From: Symbiodinium natans
Lineage: Eukaryota > Sar > Dinophyceae > Suessiales > Symbiodiniaceae
Length of the DNA stretch: 31,000 nucleotides
Assembly: GCA_905221605.1 (NCBI GenBank)
Contig: CAJNDS010002416.1
Span: forward strand, 211,624 to 242,623
Direction: 5' to 3'
The first letter of the stretch is position 1, and each line of letters begins with the position of its first letter. Positions 23,812-31,000 of the stretch are shown piece by piece. The notes under the pieces were generated by a model, which was not told the DNA's origin, ran no database searches, and saw only the letters and a list, made by a program, of their open reading frames with translations. The position numbers and the translations under genes were made by a program.

Positions 23812-23886
23812 CCCCTCCTCAAGGTGCCGCTGATGTCGGACCTCTCCACGCTCCTCTCCAATGCTGAGCTGCAGATGCAGGCTTGA
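23812..23886 (+). CDS. Candidate terminal exon, unknown
   Basis: Acceptor GAGACGCTCAG (23811), phase 0. Reads PLLKVPLMSDLSTLLSNAEL, QMQA then TGA. Helical, protein-like. An 18-nt G run follows at 23906-23924. If real, the TGA would end a transcript or belong to an alternative exon. Confidence 0.45.
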   Translation, partial: PLLKVPLMSDLSTLLSNAELQMQA

Positions 23887-23924
23887 CTTCCCCTAAAGCA
23901 GGGTTGGGGGGGGGGGGGGGGGGG

Positions 23925-24334
23925 CTTGGGTCTAGGGTTTAGGGTTTAGGGTTTAGGGTTTAGGGTTTAGTGTTTAGGGTACCAGGCCCTCTGCCCTTGA
24001 GTGCTATGTCTCTAATTAAACCGTAAAGCTATTGTGAAGTGGGCAGGTTTCTATCTTTACATTCCCTTTCGGGGCAGTTTCCGTGAATGTAAGGGCCGGG
24101 GTCACTACTGCTGTTTAGGGCACAGTCCATGCCAGCTGCAGGGTTTACTCTAAACCCTAAACCCTAAACCCTAAACCCTAAACCCTAAACCCTAAACCCT
24201 AAAGGGGTTTACTGCTTTAGGGGGGTGGAGCTTGCTGAAGTCGTTGGGGTGTGGGGAGGCGGGTTGAATGTGTAGGCGACGTGCGCAGAAAGAGACGCAA
24301 AGCCTAAAAACTCGAAATCCTAAACCCAGATGAG
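23925..24334. other. Telomeric arrays and unique sequence
   Basis: TTTAGGG at 23937-23980; CCCTAAA at 24150-24205. Between them is unique DNA with an inverted pair TTTACATTCCC / GAATGTAAGGG. No gene supported. Confidence 0.6.
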
Positions 24335-24452
24335 ATGCTAGGATGCCCAGTAGTACCCTTATTCCCTTTTTGGGGGGTTTAGGTTTACTTACCCCTTTAA
24401 GCATAAAAGGGTACCCTTTTTCAGCCTAGGTTACTGGGCAGCCTAGGATGCT
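24335..24452. mobile_element. Hairpin element, family 2
   Basis: Ends GCTAGGATGCCCAGTAG and CTACTGGGCAGCC-type inverted copies. The interior CCCCTTTAAGCATAAAAGGG and TACCCTTTTTCAGCCTAGG align with 19937-20054. CTAGGATGC occurs in direct orientation at both ends and may be a target duplication. Confidence 0.62.
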
Positions 24453-24741
24453 GAGTTTGCTTTCCCGTGGAATTGAAATTGTGGGGTCGAAGTTTTAGGG
24501 CTTTTGGGGATTCAGGGTTTAGGTTAATTAGGCATAACGAAGGGTTTAGGTCCGTTTAGGGTCTATGCCCAAGCCCTAGGCAGCTAAAATCCCTGAGCTT
24601 CACCACCTGAACAAATCTTCAGGGTGTTTAGGGTTTAGGGTTTAAAGTTTGGGGTTTAACCCGAGACCCTAAACCCTAAAATCTTAAGGTTTTAAGAGTC
24701 AAGCCTTGGGTTTTAGGGTTTAGGGCCGGGTTTACGTGCAG

Positions 24742-24863
24742 CATGTTTAGACACGAGGCCCAGGGGACAACCGGATCATGGCGTCTGCCCAATTCATGGC
24801 TCTAGGTTGCCGAAGGCCCTGAAGCCTTTCCCAAGCCACTGCCTTGAATTAAAGGCCACTTGA
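24742..24863 (+). CDS. Weak exon candidate
   Basis: Acceptor TTTACGTGCAG (24741). Two bases then CLDTRPRGQPDHGVCPIHGS, RLPKALKPFPSHCLELKAT before TGA. Contains C...CPIH spacing. No clear donor. Confidence 0.33.
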
Positions 24864-25389
24864 CTCGAAGCTTAGGCTTCTTTTTTTGGGCAACCCACAA
24901 CCCCAAGGCCCAAAACCCCACCCCAAGCCCTACGCCCCTAAAACCCCTAAATCCCTAAAGCCCTAAGATCTAAATCCCTAAAGCCCCAAGACCTAACTTT
25001 CCCAAACGTAAAGGGGTTTAGGGTTTAGGGTTTAGGGTTTAGGGCCAGGGTGGCGTGCCGCGGCCACTGCCGCCCGTCGACTCGGCGTTAGCAGCGCCTT
25101 AGCCAGAACCGGGGTTTAGGGTTTAGGCCTAAACTTTAGGGTTCAGGGTTTAGGGTTTAGGGTTTAGGGCTAGGGTTTCGGGTTTAGGGTTGAGAGTTTA
25201 GGGTTTCAGGGTTTCAGGGTTTAAGGGGGTCTTCGGATCTAGGGTGTCAGGGTTGTTTGGGGTTTGGCGCTCTAGAGCTTTAGGGGTGTACGCCCGCAAC
25301 TTCAGCCCTAAGCATCTATCCTCAACGACAATTACCTTACTTCTCCCACAGCCGAACTGGGTTTCCTTATTTAGTAGAAGTAATAAAGT
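24864..25389. other. Degenerate telomeric sequence
   Basis: C-strand words at 24895-25005, G-strand arrays at 25013-25045 and 25135-25240, unique AT-richer DNA after 25290. No gene seen. Confidence 0.6.
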
Positions 25390-25439
25390 TTAACATTTTT
25401 TCCCCTTGGTCAGTGGAGAAATACAGTAGGTTACAAGGA

Positions 25440-25648
25440 GTGGTACACGCATAAATACAGACAGACAGGCACAGGCAGGCAGACAGACATACATCACACA
25501 CGCACGCGCGCACACATGCCACATACAGACAGAGCACGAGAGGCGAATCGGGGGGGGGGGGGGGGGGGAGGGTTGGATCATAGACACATACACATCTATT
25601 TCACGTTTACATATATTTATATACCTATATATGTTTATCACAGATAGC

Positions 25649-25685
<37 letters not shown>

Positions 25686-25700
25686 CACATGTATGTGTAT
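25440..25700. repeat. Microsatellite cluster: CAGA/CA, poly-G, TA
   Basis: CAGACAGGCAGG and CACACG runs at 25440-25530, about 20 G at 25550-25569, (TA)n of about 15 dinucleotides at 25650-25679, then CACATACACATG. The ORFs on both strands here are artefacts. Confidence 0.95.
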
Positions 25701-26104
25701 GCTTATTGTTTTTTGTAGTGATGCTTGTTTCTTCTAATCAGTATAGCTTCTGCTTGTCATTGCGATTAAGCTTCAGTTCTGAAGTCCAAAACCTCCAGAC
25801 CATAAACCCTAACGAGAAAGCAGACCTCTACCCCTAAAACGACTGGTGCTGCCGTGCACGAGTTTCAGAGTGGGACCTGCTCGACTAGCTCCAGCCTATA
25901 CAAGTTTAGGGTTTAGGGTTTAGGGTTTAGGTTTTCGTAACCCTTATGCCCTAAACCCTAAACCCTCAAACCCCAAGCCCAAAAACCCAATGTTGAGACC
26001 TTATAAAGTTTGTTTCATACCTACAGGGCTCCCTTCCCTGCAGAGCGAAGCCCTCAACCCTAAGCCCTCCACTTGCCCCGCAAAACCTCTAAACCCTCAA
26101 CCCT

Positions 26105-26180
26105 GAACAACCCTAAACCCTAAACCCTAAACCCTAAACCCTAAACCCTAAACCCTAAACCCTAAACCCTGAACCCTAAA
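26105..26180 (-). repeat. Interstitial array (CCCTAAA)n
   Basis: About ten units ending just before the exon candidate at 26191. Confidence 0.95.
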
Positions 26181-26190
26181 TCGAGAAAAG

Positions 26191-26258
26191 GTGCTTCGGT
26201 CGCGCATATCGCGAACGGCGCAGGCCAGCTGTGTGATGAGGGAGGGGGCGGGATAAAG
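26191..26258 (+). CDS. Candidate internal exon (chain 7, second piece)
   Basis: Acceptor AATCGAGAAAAG (26190); donor GTTTAG at 26259. Two bases then ASVAHIANGAGQLCDEGGGG, IK ending in phase 0. Reads cleanly from 23102 and into 26637. Confidence 0.55.
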
Positions 26259-26263
26259 GTTTA

Positions 26264-26370
26264 GGGTATTTCGGGTGCTTAGAGTATTTTGTGGGTACTT
26301 AGAGTATTTAAGGTGTTCAGGGTGTTTGGGGTGTTTGGGGTATTTGGGGTATTTGGGATATTTGGGCCCT
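26264..26370 (+). repeat. (GGGTATTTG)n-type array
   Basis: About ten diverged 9-10-bp units (GGGTGTTT, GGGTATTT, AGAGTATTT) unlike the usual heptamer. Confidence 0.8.
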
Positions 26371-26636
26371 AAACCCTAAAACTCAACTTTCCCTACAGCT
26401 ACCCGAAGCCCGGAACCGCCCTCAACCGCCCGAAGCCCTAAACCTTAAGCCCTACACCACCCTGAGCCCTAGACAAGGGTTTGCAGGACATGACATTTGG
26501 GGTTTCAGGGTTGCGGGTCTAGGGGGCAAGACTGGGTCTGACGGTTTAGGGTTTCGGGTTTAGGGTTTGGGGTTTAGGGTCTCTCCTTACTGTGGTATAG
26601 CTTAATTGAAGTTCCCTTTGCGATTGTGCCCAGCAG

Positions 26637-26702
26637 CCCTTGCCGCAGGGTGACCACTCCCTTGCGGATGTGGTGCCGAAGCCTCAGGGTTCCGCGTGTT
26701 CG
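26637..26702 (+). CDS. Candidate internal exon (chain 7, third piece)
   Basis: Acceptor TTGTGCCCAGCAG (26636); donor GTGACC at 26703. Exactly 22 codons, phase 0-0: PLPQGDHSLADVVPKPQGSA, CS. Confidence 0.5.
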
Positions 26703-26729
26703 GTGACCGGGGGCAGCCCCAAAGGCCCT

Positions 26730-26800
26730 AAAGCCCTATAACCCAAAGCCCTAAACCCTATAACCCAAAGCCCTAAACCCTATAACCCAAAGCCCTAAAC
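26730..26800 (-). repeat. 22-bp tandem repeat, about three copies
   Basis: The unit joins AAAGCCCTAAA and CCCTATAACCC, a higher-order telomere derivative. Confidence 0.9.
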
Positions 26801-26949
26801 TTCGGGCAAGGGCATCGAAGCCCAGAACCCCATAGAAAGCCTGAACGCCTGAAGCCTTGAAAATCCTCTGACTCGACATCGAAGTCTCACCCGGCGGAGC
26901 CTCCCGAAGGTTGGAGGTGAAAGGAACAGCATTGATGTTCATGGTCACA

Positions 26950-27340
26950 AACACTTACACAGGGGGTAGGCTAGAATATATTATGGATTCTTTGTTTCCG
27001 TCAATCCTTACATAATCCTTATTCAGCCAGAAAAGGTTTCGTTTTTATCCCAGTCTGCACACATAATGTGGTTGCGCTTGTTAAACACGGGCGGGGGGGT
27101 ATACGTATATAGATATATACACCCATACTTAAGTGTGTTGTGTTTAAGGGTGTTAATGAACAGATGATGTGTTTTGGACCCCTCGTCCTCTTGACAATCC
27201 TTCAGCCAGCTTATCATTTATACAGCTTTTGTTTATCCTGAATGCACAAGCCACACAGCGCATATTATTGATGTACATGAATTGAAGTGTCAATAGCTCA
27301 AGTAATTTGGTTCCACTTCAAGCCCAAAGCCCTGCACCCT
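26950..27340. other. AT-rich unique sequence, no gene supported
   Basis: Lower GC than its surroundings, with TATATACG/ATATATACACCC words and no telomere arrays. The minus-strand ORF at 27023-27217 has no recognisable features. Confidence 0.5.
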
Positions 27341-27397
27341 AAGGCCCTAAGCTAAATGTTAACCCAAGGGTCTTAGGGTGTAGGGTTTAGGGTTTAG

Positions 27398-27474
27398 GGT
27401 TTTCATCGACGAGATTGTAGAGAATCGGACAATTGAGGCGGAGGAGACACTGGGTTTAGCGCTGGAGGATCAAG
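27398..27474 (+). CDS. Candidate internal exon (chain 7, fourth piece)
   Basis: Reads FIDEIVENRTIEAEETLGLA then LEDQ plus one base; donor GTTAAG at 27475. Several acceptors are possible: TTTAG|GG of three successive telomere units (three different phases) or GACGAG ending 27413, which is phase 0 as needed from 26702. The acidic helical sequence is one of the most convincing. Confidence 0.6.
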
Positions 27475-27540
27475 GTTAAGGGTTCAGGCCCCCTACAAGC
27501 AGTCCCCAAGCCCTGTACCCTAAACCCCCCCCGAAGTTGC

Positions 27541-27735
27541 CCCAAACGAAACCCCCAAACCCCTAAACCCTAAACCCCTAAACCCCCAAACCCCTAAACC
27601 CCTAAACCCCTAAACCCCTAAACCCCTAAACCCCTAAACCCTAAACCATCCTAAACCATCCTAAACCCTAAACCCTAAACCCGAAACCCGAAACCCTAAA
27701 CCCTAAACCCTAAACCCTAAACCCTAAACCCTCAA
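27541..27735 (-). repeat. (CCCCTAAA)n octamers then (CCCTAAA)n
   Basis: About eight CCCCTAAA octamers, a CCATCCTAAA pair, CCCGAAA pair, then about seven CCCTAAA. Confidence 0.95.
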
Positions 27736-27741
27736 ACCCAG

Positions 27742-27841
27742 AGTTCCAGGACTCCGTCGCCAGTGGGGGACTCGAGCTCCTCGGAGAATCCCGGCCTCTT
27801 CCAGCAGACCCTCGAGTTCCCGCCGGAGCTGGCGGGGGAGG
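27742..27841 (+). CDS. Candidate internal exon (chain 7, fifth piece)
   Basis: Acceptor CCCTCAAACCCAG (27741); donor GTTTGG at 27842. With the G from 27474 it reads E then FQDSVASGGLELLGESRPLP, ADPRVPAGAGG. The antisense frame (RELEGLLEEAGILRGARVPH) is also good, but phase continuity favours the + strand. Confidence 0.52.
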
Positions 27842-27962
27842 GTTTGGGGTTAGGGTTGAGGGTTTAGGGTTTCGGGTTTAGGGTTTAGGGTTTAGGGTTT
27901 AGGGTTTAGGGTTTAGGGTTTAGGGTTTTGGGGTTAGGGTTTAGGGGTTTGGGGTTTAGGGT
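27842..27962 (+). repeat. Interstitial array (TTTAGGG)n
   Basis: About sixteen units with TTTCGGG and TTTTGGG variants at the edges. Starts at the donor of the preceding exon. Confidence 0.92.
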
Positions 27963-28133
27963 GTTGGAGCTGTCGAATGCATAGGGGCCGTGCTTTGTGA
28001 GTGATGGCTGTGAAGAACGGACGATGCGCTCAATTTGGTTTTTTTTTTGGAGTATTTGGAGCACCTCGAACCAAACCTTAAACCCTGACACCCTAAACCC
28101 CAAACTCCTTAAACCCAGAACCTTATACTCTAG

Positions 28134-28179
28134 GTTTGGGTCAGTTGCTGAGGAGTTTACGGACCGCGTCACCCACGAA
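28134..28179 (+). CDS. Candidate internal exon (chain 7, sixth piece)
   Basis: Acceptor TTATACTCTAG (28133); donor GTGCAA at 28180. One base then FGSVAEEFTDRVTHE in phase 0. Takes the two-base remainder of 27841 and passes phase 0 to 28508. Confidence 0.5.
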
Positions 28180-28379
28180 GTGCAACCTAAACCTTGAAGT
28201 TGCACATGAAACTCTCACTCCTAGACCTCACCAAAAGCCCCGGGGCTAGGTCGGGGTTCCGAGATTTTGAGGCCCTAGGGACAAAAGAGAAGTTGGGGGT
28301 TTAGGGTTAGGCCCTAAACCTACAACCGCAAAACCCTAAACCTTTTAACCCATTTCGGGCCGTTTAGCCTTTAAACCCT

Positions 28380-28495
28380 CAACCCTAAACCCTCAACCCT
28401 CAACCCTCAACCCTAAACCCTAAACCCTAAACCCTAAACCCTAAGCCCTAAGCCCTAAAGCCTAAACCCTAAACCCTAAACCCTAAACCCTAACC
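28380..28495 (-). repeat. Interstitial C-strand array
   Basis: CCCTCAA, CCCTAAA and CCCTAAG blocks, ending next to the following exon. Confidence 0.92.
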
Positions 28496-28507
28496 CTGGA
28501 GCCTAAG

Positions 28508-28587
28508 CAGGTGCAGCTGCTCAAGCAGGCGGCTCTGAGGCTGGCGGTGCCTGATGAGATCCTTCTGCCACTTGGGACTTCACAGAA
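28508..28587 (+). CDS. Candidate internal exon (chain 7, seventh piece)
   Basis: Acceptor GGAGCCTAAG (28507), or CAG three bases on; donor GTTAGG at 28588. Reads QVQLLKQAALRLAVPDEILL, PLGTSQ, two bases left. Amphipathic helix then a hydrophobic turn. G-array after it (28590-28635). Confidence 0.58.
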
Positions 28588-28782
28588 GTTAGGGGGTTTA
28601 GGGTTTAGGGTTTAGGGTTTAGGGTTTAGGGTTTAACCCCGAACCCCCCTAGTCCATTGAACCCTCTAAAGCTGTAAACCTGGAAAACCCTGGAACCCTG
28701 CAATTCCTGAACCCCACCCCCTGCAAACCCGAAACCCTCACCCTAGATTCTCAAAGGCCGAACTTCCCACCTAGAGGCGACT

Positions 28783-28881
28783 AAAGGAGGGACCCTTATA
28801 AGGGACCTTGAGGGGTTATTTAGGGGTATATAGTGACTATTCCTCATCATATAGGGGAGTCAGATTAAGTGTCCCTCCTTC
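28783..28881. mobile_element. MITE-like hairpin element
   Basis: AAAGGAGGGACCCTTA and TAAGTGTCCCTCCTT are inverted ends. AT-rich interior, non-coding, within the predicted last intron. Confidence 0.62.
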
Positions 28882-29159
28882 TACCCCTTGCGGTGAGTAA
28901 AACCATGATGCTGGCACTCTCAAATTTGGGGGCCCCAAACCCCTCAAGCGCATGCCTTTGCACGCTGCCACCACCCTCAACTCCCTCCTACACCCCACAC
29001 CCCAACACCCCAAAACCCTAGAACCCTAGCCTCAGACCCCAAACCTAAAACCTAAACCCTAAGTGCTAGTCCGCATCCGTGTGGAAAGACATGTGAAAGA
29101 CCACCGTGACACTTTGACCTTGCGCTGTTCGCCATGCGGTACTGCGAGATGAGTGCCAG

Positions 29160-29376
29160 TCAGAAGCAGGACTTCGTGAAGCGCATGAAGGACAGCCCAC
29201 AGAAAGAAGAGATCATCCGGAGCATCGATCGCAAGATCAAGGAGAAGCAGGCGGTGGCGTGCCTGCGAGAGGTGGCAGTGCTGGACAAGAAGCAGGCGAA
29301 GAAGCTTCTCTTCTACTGCAACTGGGACGTTGAATCCGCCGTGCAACTGCACTTTGAGATGATGGGTGCAGCGTGA
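29160..29376 (+). CDS. Terminal exon with UBA-like C-terminus (chain 7, last piece)
   Basis: The strongest coding region. An ORF from ATG 29134 gives 80 residues to TGA 29374. As a terminal exon, acceptor GTGCCAG (29159) takes the two-base remainder of 28587. It reads QKQDFVKRMKDSPQKEEIIR, SIDRKIKEKQAVACLREVAV, then LDKKQAKKLLFYCNWDVESA and VQLHFEMMGAA. The last 35 residues match the three-helix UBA-like pattern (KKLL...CNWDVESAVQLHFE), as at UBA-like ends of p47/TDP2-type proteins, which bind ubiquitin. A charged coiled stretch precedes it. In-frame TGA at 29107 excludes extension further upstream without splicing. A small stand-alone gene starting at 29134 is the alternative. Confidence 0.72.
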
Positions 29377-29485
29377 CCGAGGTGGCGCGGCGCGAGTGCG
29401 CGATTGTTGGAATCAGCATATTGAGAAATCTTAACAAGCCCATGGCAGAATTTCACGACGGGCAATTGTGCTTCGTCAAGCTGCA

Positions 29486-29499
29486 ACTCTCTCGCTCTC

Positions 29500-29530
<31 letters not shown>

Positions 29531-29640
29531 CTTTCTCTCCCTTTCTCTCCCTCTCTCCCTCTCTCCCTCACTCCCTCTCTCCCTCTCTCCCTCTCTCCCT
29601 CTCTCCCTCTCACCCTCTCTCCCTCCCTCTCTCCCTCTGT
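29486..29640. repeat. (CT)n / (CTCTCCCT)n microsatellite
   Basis: About 155 bp of pure pyrimidine, starting 110 bp after the stop codon. The sense (Ser/Leu) and antisense (Arg/Glu) ORFs are repeat artefacts. Confidence 0.97.
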
Positions 29641-29734
29641 GCATTGTGTTAGTGGGGTTTGCTCTTTAGGCCTTGCGCCAGAGGGGCTACGTTTTGTGAG
29701 GCCAGGCTCGTGCCTCGGTCGAGGCTCACCTCAC

Positions 29735-29816
29735 CTAAACCCTAAACCCTAAACCCTAAACCCTAAACCCTAAACCCTAAACCCTAAACCCTAAACCCTA
29801 AACCCTAAACCCTAAA
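29735..29816 (-). repeat. Interstitial array (CCCTAAA)n
   Basis: About eleven perfect units leading into the next exon-like island. Confidence 0.95.
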
Positions 29817-29822
29817 CCTGAG

Positions 29823-29890
29823 GCTGACGGCGATAGGTGTGTCCATCGCCAAGCTGCATGGCAAGGCCTACAGTGCCACAGAGCTTCAGG
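29823..29890 (+). CDS. Candidate exon of a following gene or transcript
   Basis: Acceptor TAAACCTGAG (29822); donor GTATCC at 29891. One base then LTAIGVSIAKLHGKAYSATE, LQ plus one base. Good composition, with C-array before and G-array after. It lies after a stop, so it belongs to another gene or an alternative end. Confidence 0.55.
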
Positions 29891-29985
29891 GTATCCTGGA
29901 TCACTTTTTAGGGACTTTAGGGTTTAGGGTTTAGGGTTTAGGGTTTAGGGGTTTAGGGTGTTCTTGATAATATCGAATTCACATT

Positions 29986-30048
29986 ATGAAGATGGTTCCT
30001 GCTGTCGTACCCCTTCTATATGATCACTGGCAAGCCTACAAAGCCTAA
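29986..30048 (+). CDS. Small ORF or exon piece
   Basis: Opens MKMVPAVVPLLYDHWQAYKA to TAA at 30046. Preceded by AT-rich DNA with no arrays. Could be a short exon after TTATGAAG. Weak. Confidence 0.28.
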   Translation: MKMVPAVVPLLYDHWQAYKA

Positions 30049-30200
30049 ACCTTCACTTGGGCTCAAGTCCATTTGATGAGCGTGAGAGGGCTTTCACAAA
30101 AACCTCTCGGTTTCGGGTTCAGGGTTTAGGGTTAGCAGTGAGGTAGGGACTTGGCCCTTCACAGTCGCCTGCAGCAACTCTGTGTCCCTGCATTCCGCAG

Positions 30201-30272
30201 AACCAGTCAGATACGCCGGGGTAGCTGGAGCCTTATCTATGGGCCTACGGGCGAAGAGATTCGGGGCTTAGG
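30201..30272 (+). CDS. Candidate exon with a very strong acceptor
   Basis: CTCTGTGTCCCTGCATTCCGCAG ends at 30200 and the donor GTTTAC starts at 30273. One frame reads TSQIRRGSWSLIYGPTGEEI, RG. The frame compatible with 29890 reads EPVRYAGVAGALSMGLRAKR, needing a GC donor before TAG. The splice acceptor is more certain than the frame. Confidence 0.5.
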
Positions 30273-30344
30273 GTTTACGCTTCGCCAGTCAGCCGCCAGG
30301 CAACGCAGACCCTCCAAATGGCATCTCGGCATTACGTAGCAGAA

Positions 30345-30609
30345 GTTGTACCCTCCCATCTCCCCCCAGGTTCCAAAAGACCCTAGACACCCAGCCCGAA
30401 GACCTATCCAACAACCTATGGAACCCGAAGGCATGAACCCTCAAACCCTAAACTGTCAGGGTCCATGTACCTATATTGTATATACTAGGATCCCATCTGG
30501 TAACTTAGGGGCCCCAGTCAATACTAATGTGAAAGCTATATAGGTGGATAAACACAACGAGCCCACGTCTGACTTTCGCGTCGGAGGTTCTCAAATTCTC
30601 TCGGACTCG
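30345..30609. other. Unique sequence with family-1 element end, no gene supported
   Basis: CAGGGTCCATGTACCTATAT at 30457 matches the family-1 left end, without a clear partner. The short ORFs here lack support. Confidence 0.5.
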
Positions 30610-30718
30610 GAGGAGTCCCTGACTCCTTTTTTTGAAGGGCATAGGTTCCCCTCATAAGCCCCTTTAAACCCAAAAAAGGGCACCCTGGTTAATTCCCAGG
30701 CTGTGCTTGGGTCTAGTT
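30610..30718. mobile_element. Hairpin element, family 2, degraded left end
   Basis: GGTTCCCCTCATAAGCCCCT, TTAAACCCAAAAAAGGGCAC and GTGCTTGGGTCTAG align with 19937-20054. The left inverted repeat is poorly preserved. Confidence 0.6.
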
Positions 30719-30750
30719 CTTGTTTGGGAGAGATAGACATAGGCCTTACC

Positions 30751-30858
30751 CTAAAAGTCCACGTACCTAAATAAGGAATACTTGGGCCTTAAGGTGCTTC
30801 CTATATGAGGCGCTTTGGGGCCCAAGTATATTGCAATAGGGTACATGGTAAAGCCCTC
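30751..30858. mobile_element. Hairpin element, family 1
   Basis: AAAAGTCCACGTACCTAAAT, then AAGGAATACTTGGGCC, pairs with GGGCCCAAGTATATTGCAAT, then AGGGTACATGG. It is the same family as 7318-7423, with a TTAAGGTGC interior. Confidence 0.68.
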
Positions 30859-30879
30859 GACCCGAAACCCTTAAACCCT

Positions 30880-31000
30880 CAACCCTAAAACCCTAAAAAA
30901 TCCAAATCCTAAGCTCTAAACCCTAAACCCCTAAACCCCTAAACCCCAAACCCTAAACCCTAAACCCTAAAACCCTAAACCCTAAACCCTAAACTCTTCT
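30880..31000 (-). repeat. C-strand telomere array to the window edge
   Basis: CCCTAAA, CCCCTAAA and CCCAAA variants. The sequence leaves the repeat at ACTCTTCT at the very end. Confidence 0.9.

Noticed and set aside
25390-25837. ORFs across the CA/TA/poly-G cluster
   Set aside because: Open only because of microsatellites and a G run; no splice or family evidence.
29453-29752. Ser/Leu-rich and Arg/Glu-rich ORFs over the CT tract
   Set aside because: Pure microsatellite translation.
623-29816. CRISPR-like repeat/spacer array
   Set aside because: Repeats are heptamers in variable-length blocks of both orientations; spacers vary from tens to hundreds of bases; no cas genes; eukaryotic splice signals.
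1-31000. Assembly artefact or chimera as the sole explanation
   Set aside because: Consistent array polarity, phase-compatible islands and intact hairpin elements argue for real structure, although individual array lengths could be collapsed or expanded. Long-read coverage would settle it.

Overview
Kind of genome. This is nuclear DNA of a eukaryote. It has no operons, ribosome binding sites or long bacterial-type ORFs. About half of it is the telomere-type heptamer TTTAGGG/CCCTAAA and its close variants, in well over fifty interstitial blocks of both orientations. Between the blocks lie short GC-rich islands, mostly 50-150 bp, and many read as small exons bounded by GT-AG or GC-AG splice signals. 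A TTTAGGG repeat, very short exons, GC donors and AG|G acceptors fit a dinoflagellate best (Symbiodiniaceae/Polarella-like). That is inference: green algae, plants, chromerids and some stramenopiles share the telomere motif. I recognise no protein family except a UBA-like C-terminal fold.

Layout. The recurring order is CCCTAAA array, coding-like island, TTTAGGG array, so the space between successive islands starts with TTTAGGG and ends with CCCTAAA. On the + strand an intron would then begin in GTTTAGGG repeats and end in CCCTAAA...AG. The clearest case is 14975-15050, a 76-nt GT...AG interval made almost entirely of CCCTAAA units between two in-frame exon pieces. Groups of islands join with compatible phase: 726-1782; 12073-12852; 13073-13876; 14947-15108; 20991-21839 onward; 22303-22799; and 23045-29376, which ends in a stop after a UBA-like segment. 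All are on the + strand, so much of the window could be the inside of one or a few intron-rich + strand genes. I chose splice sites by eye and GC-rich islands are often open in several frames, so each model is a hypothesis for RNA data.

Other content. Several hairpin elements with terminal inverted repeats (MITE- or introner-like) sit in the repeat-rich spaces: 485-619, 7318-7423, 8081-8215, 18322-18436, 19937-20054, 24335-24452, 28783-28881, 30751-30858. At least two families recur. A 171-bp insert at 21668-21838 is flanked by an exact 14-bp direct repeat inside a coding-like island, as expected of a young introner. Telomere variants have been homogenised locally (CCCGAAA about 15 times, CCCTGAA, CCCCAAA, GGGTTCTA, GGTTTAC, CCCCTAAA). 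There are also microsatellites (TA, CA, CT, CAT) and many poly-G/poly-C runs. No rRNA, tRNA, CRISPR or recognisable coding transposon was seen.
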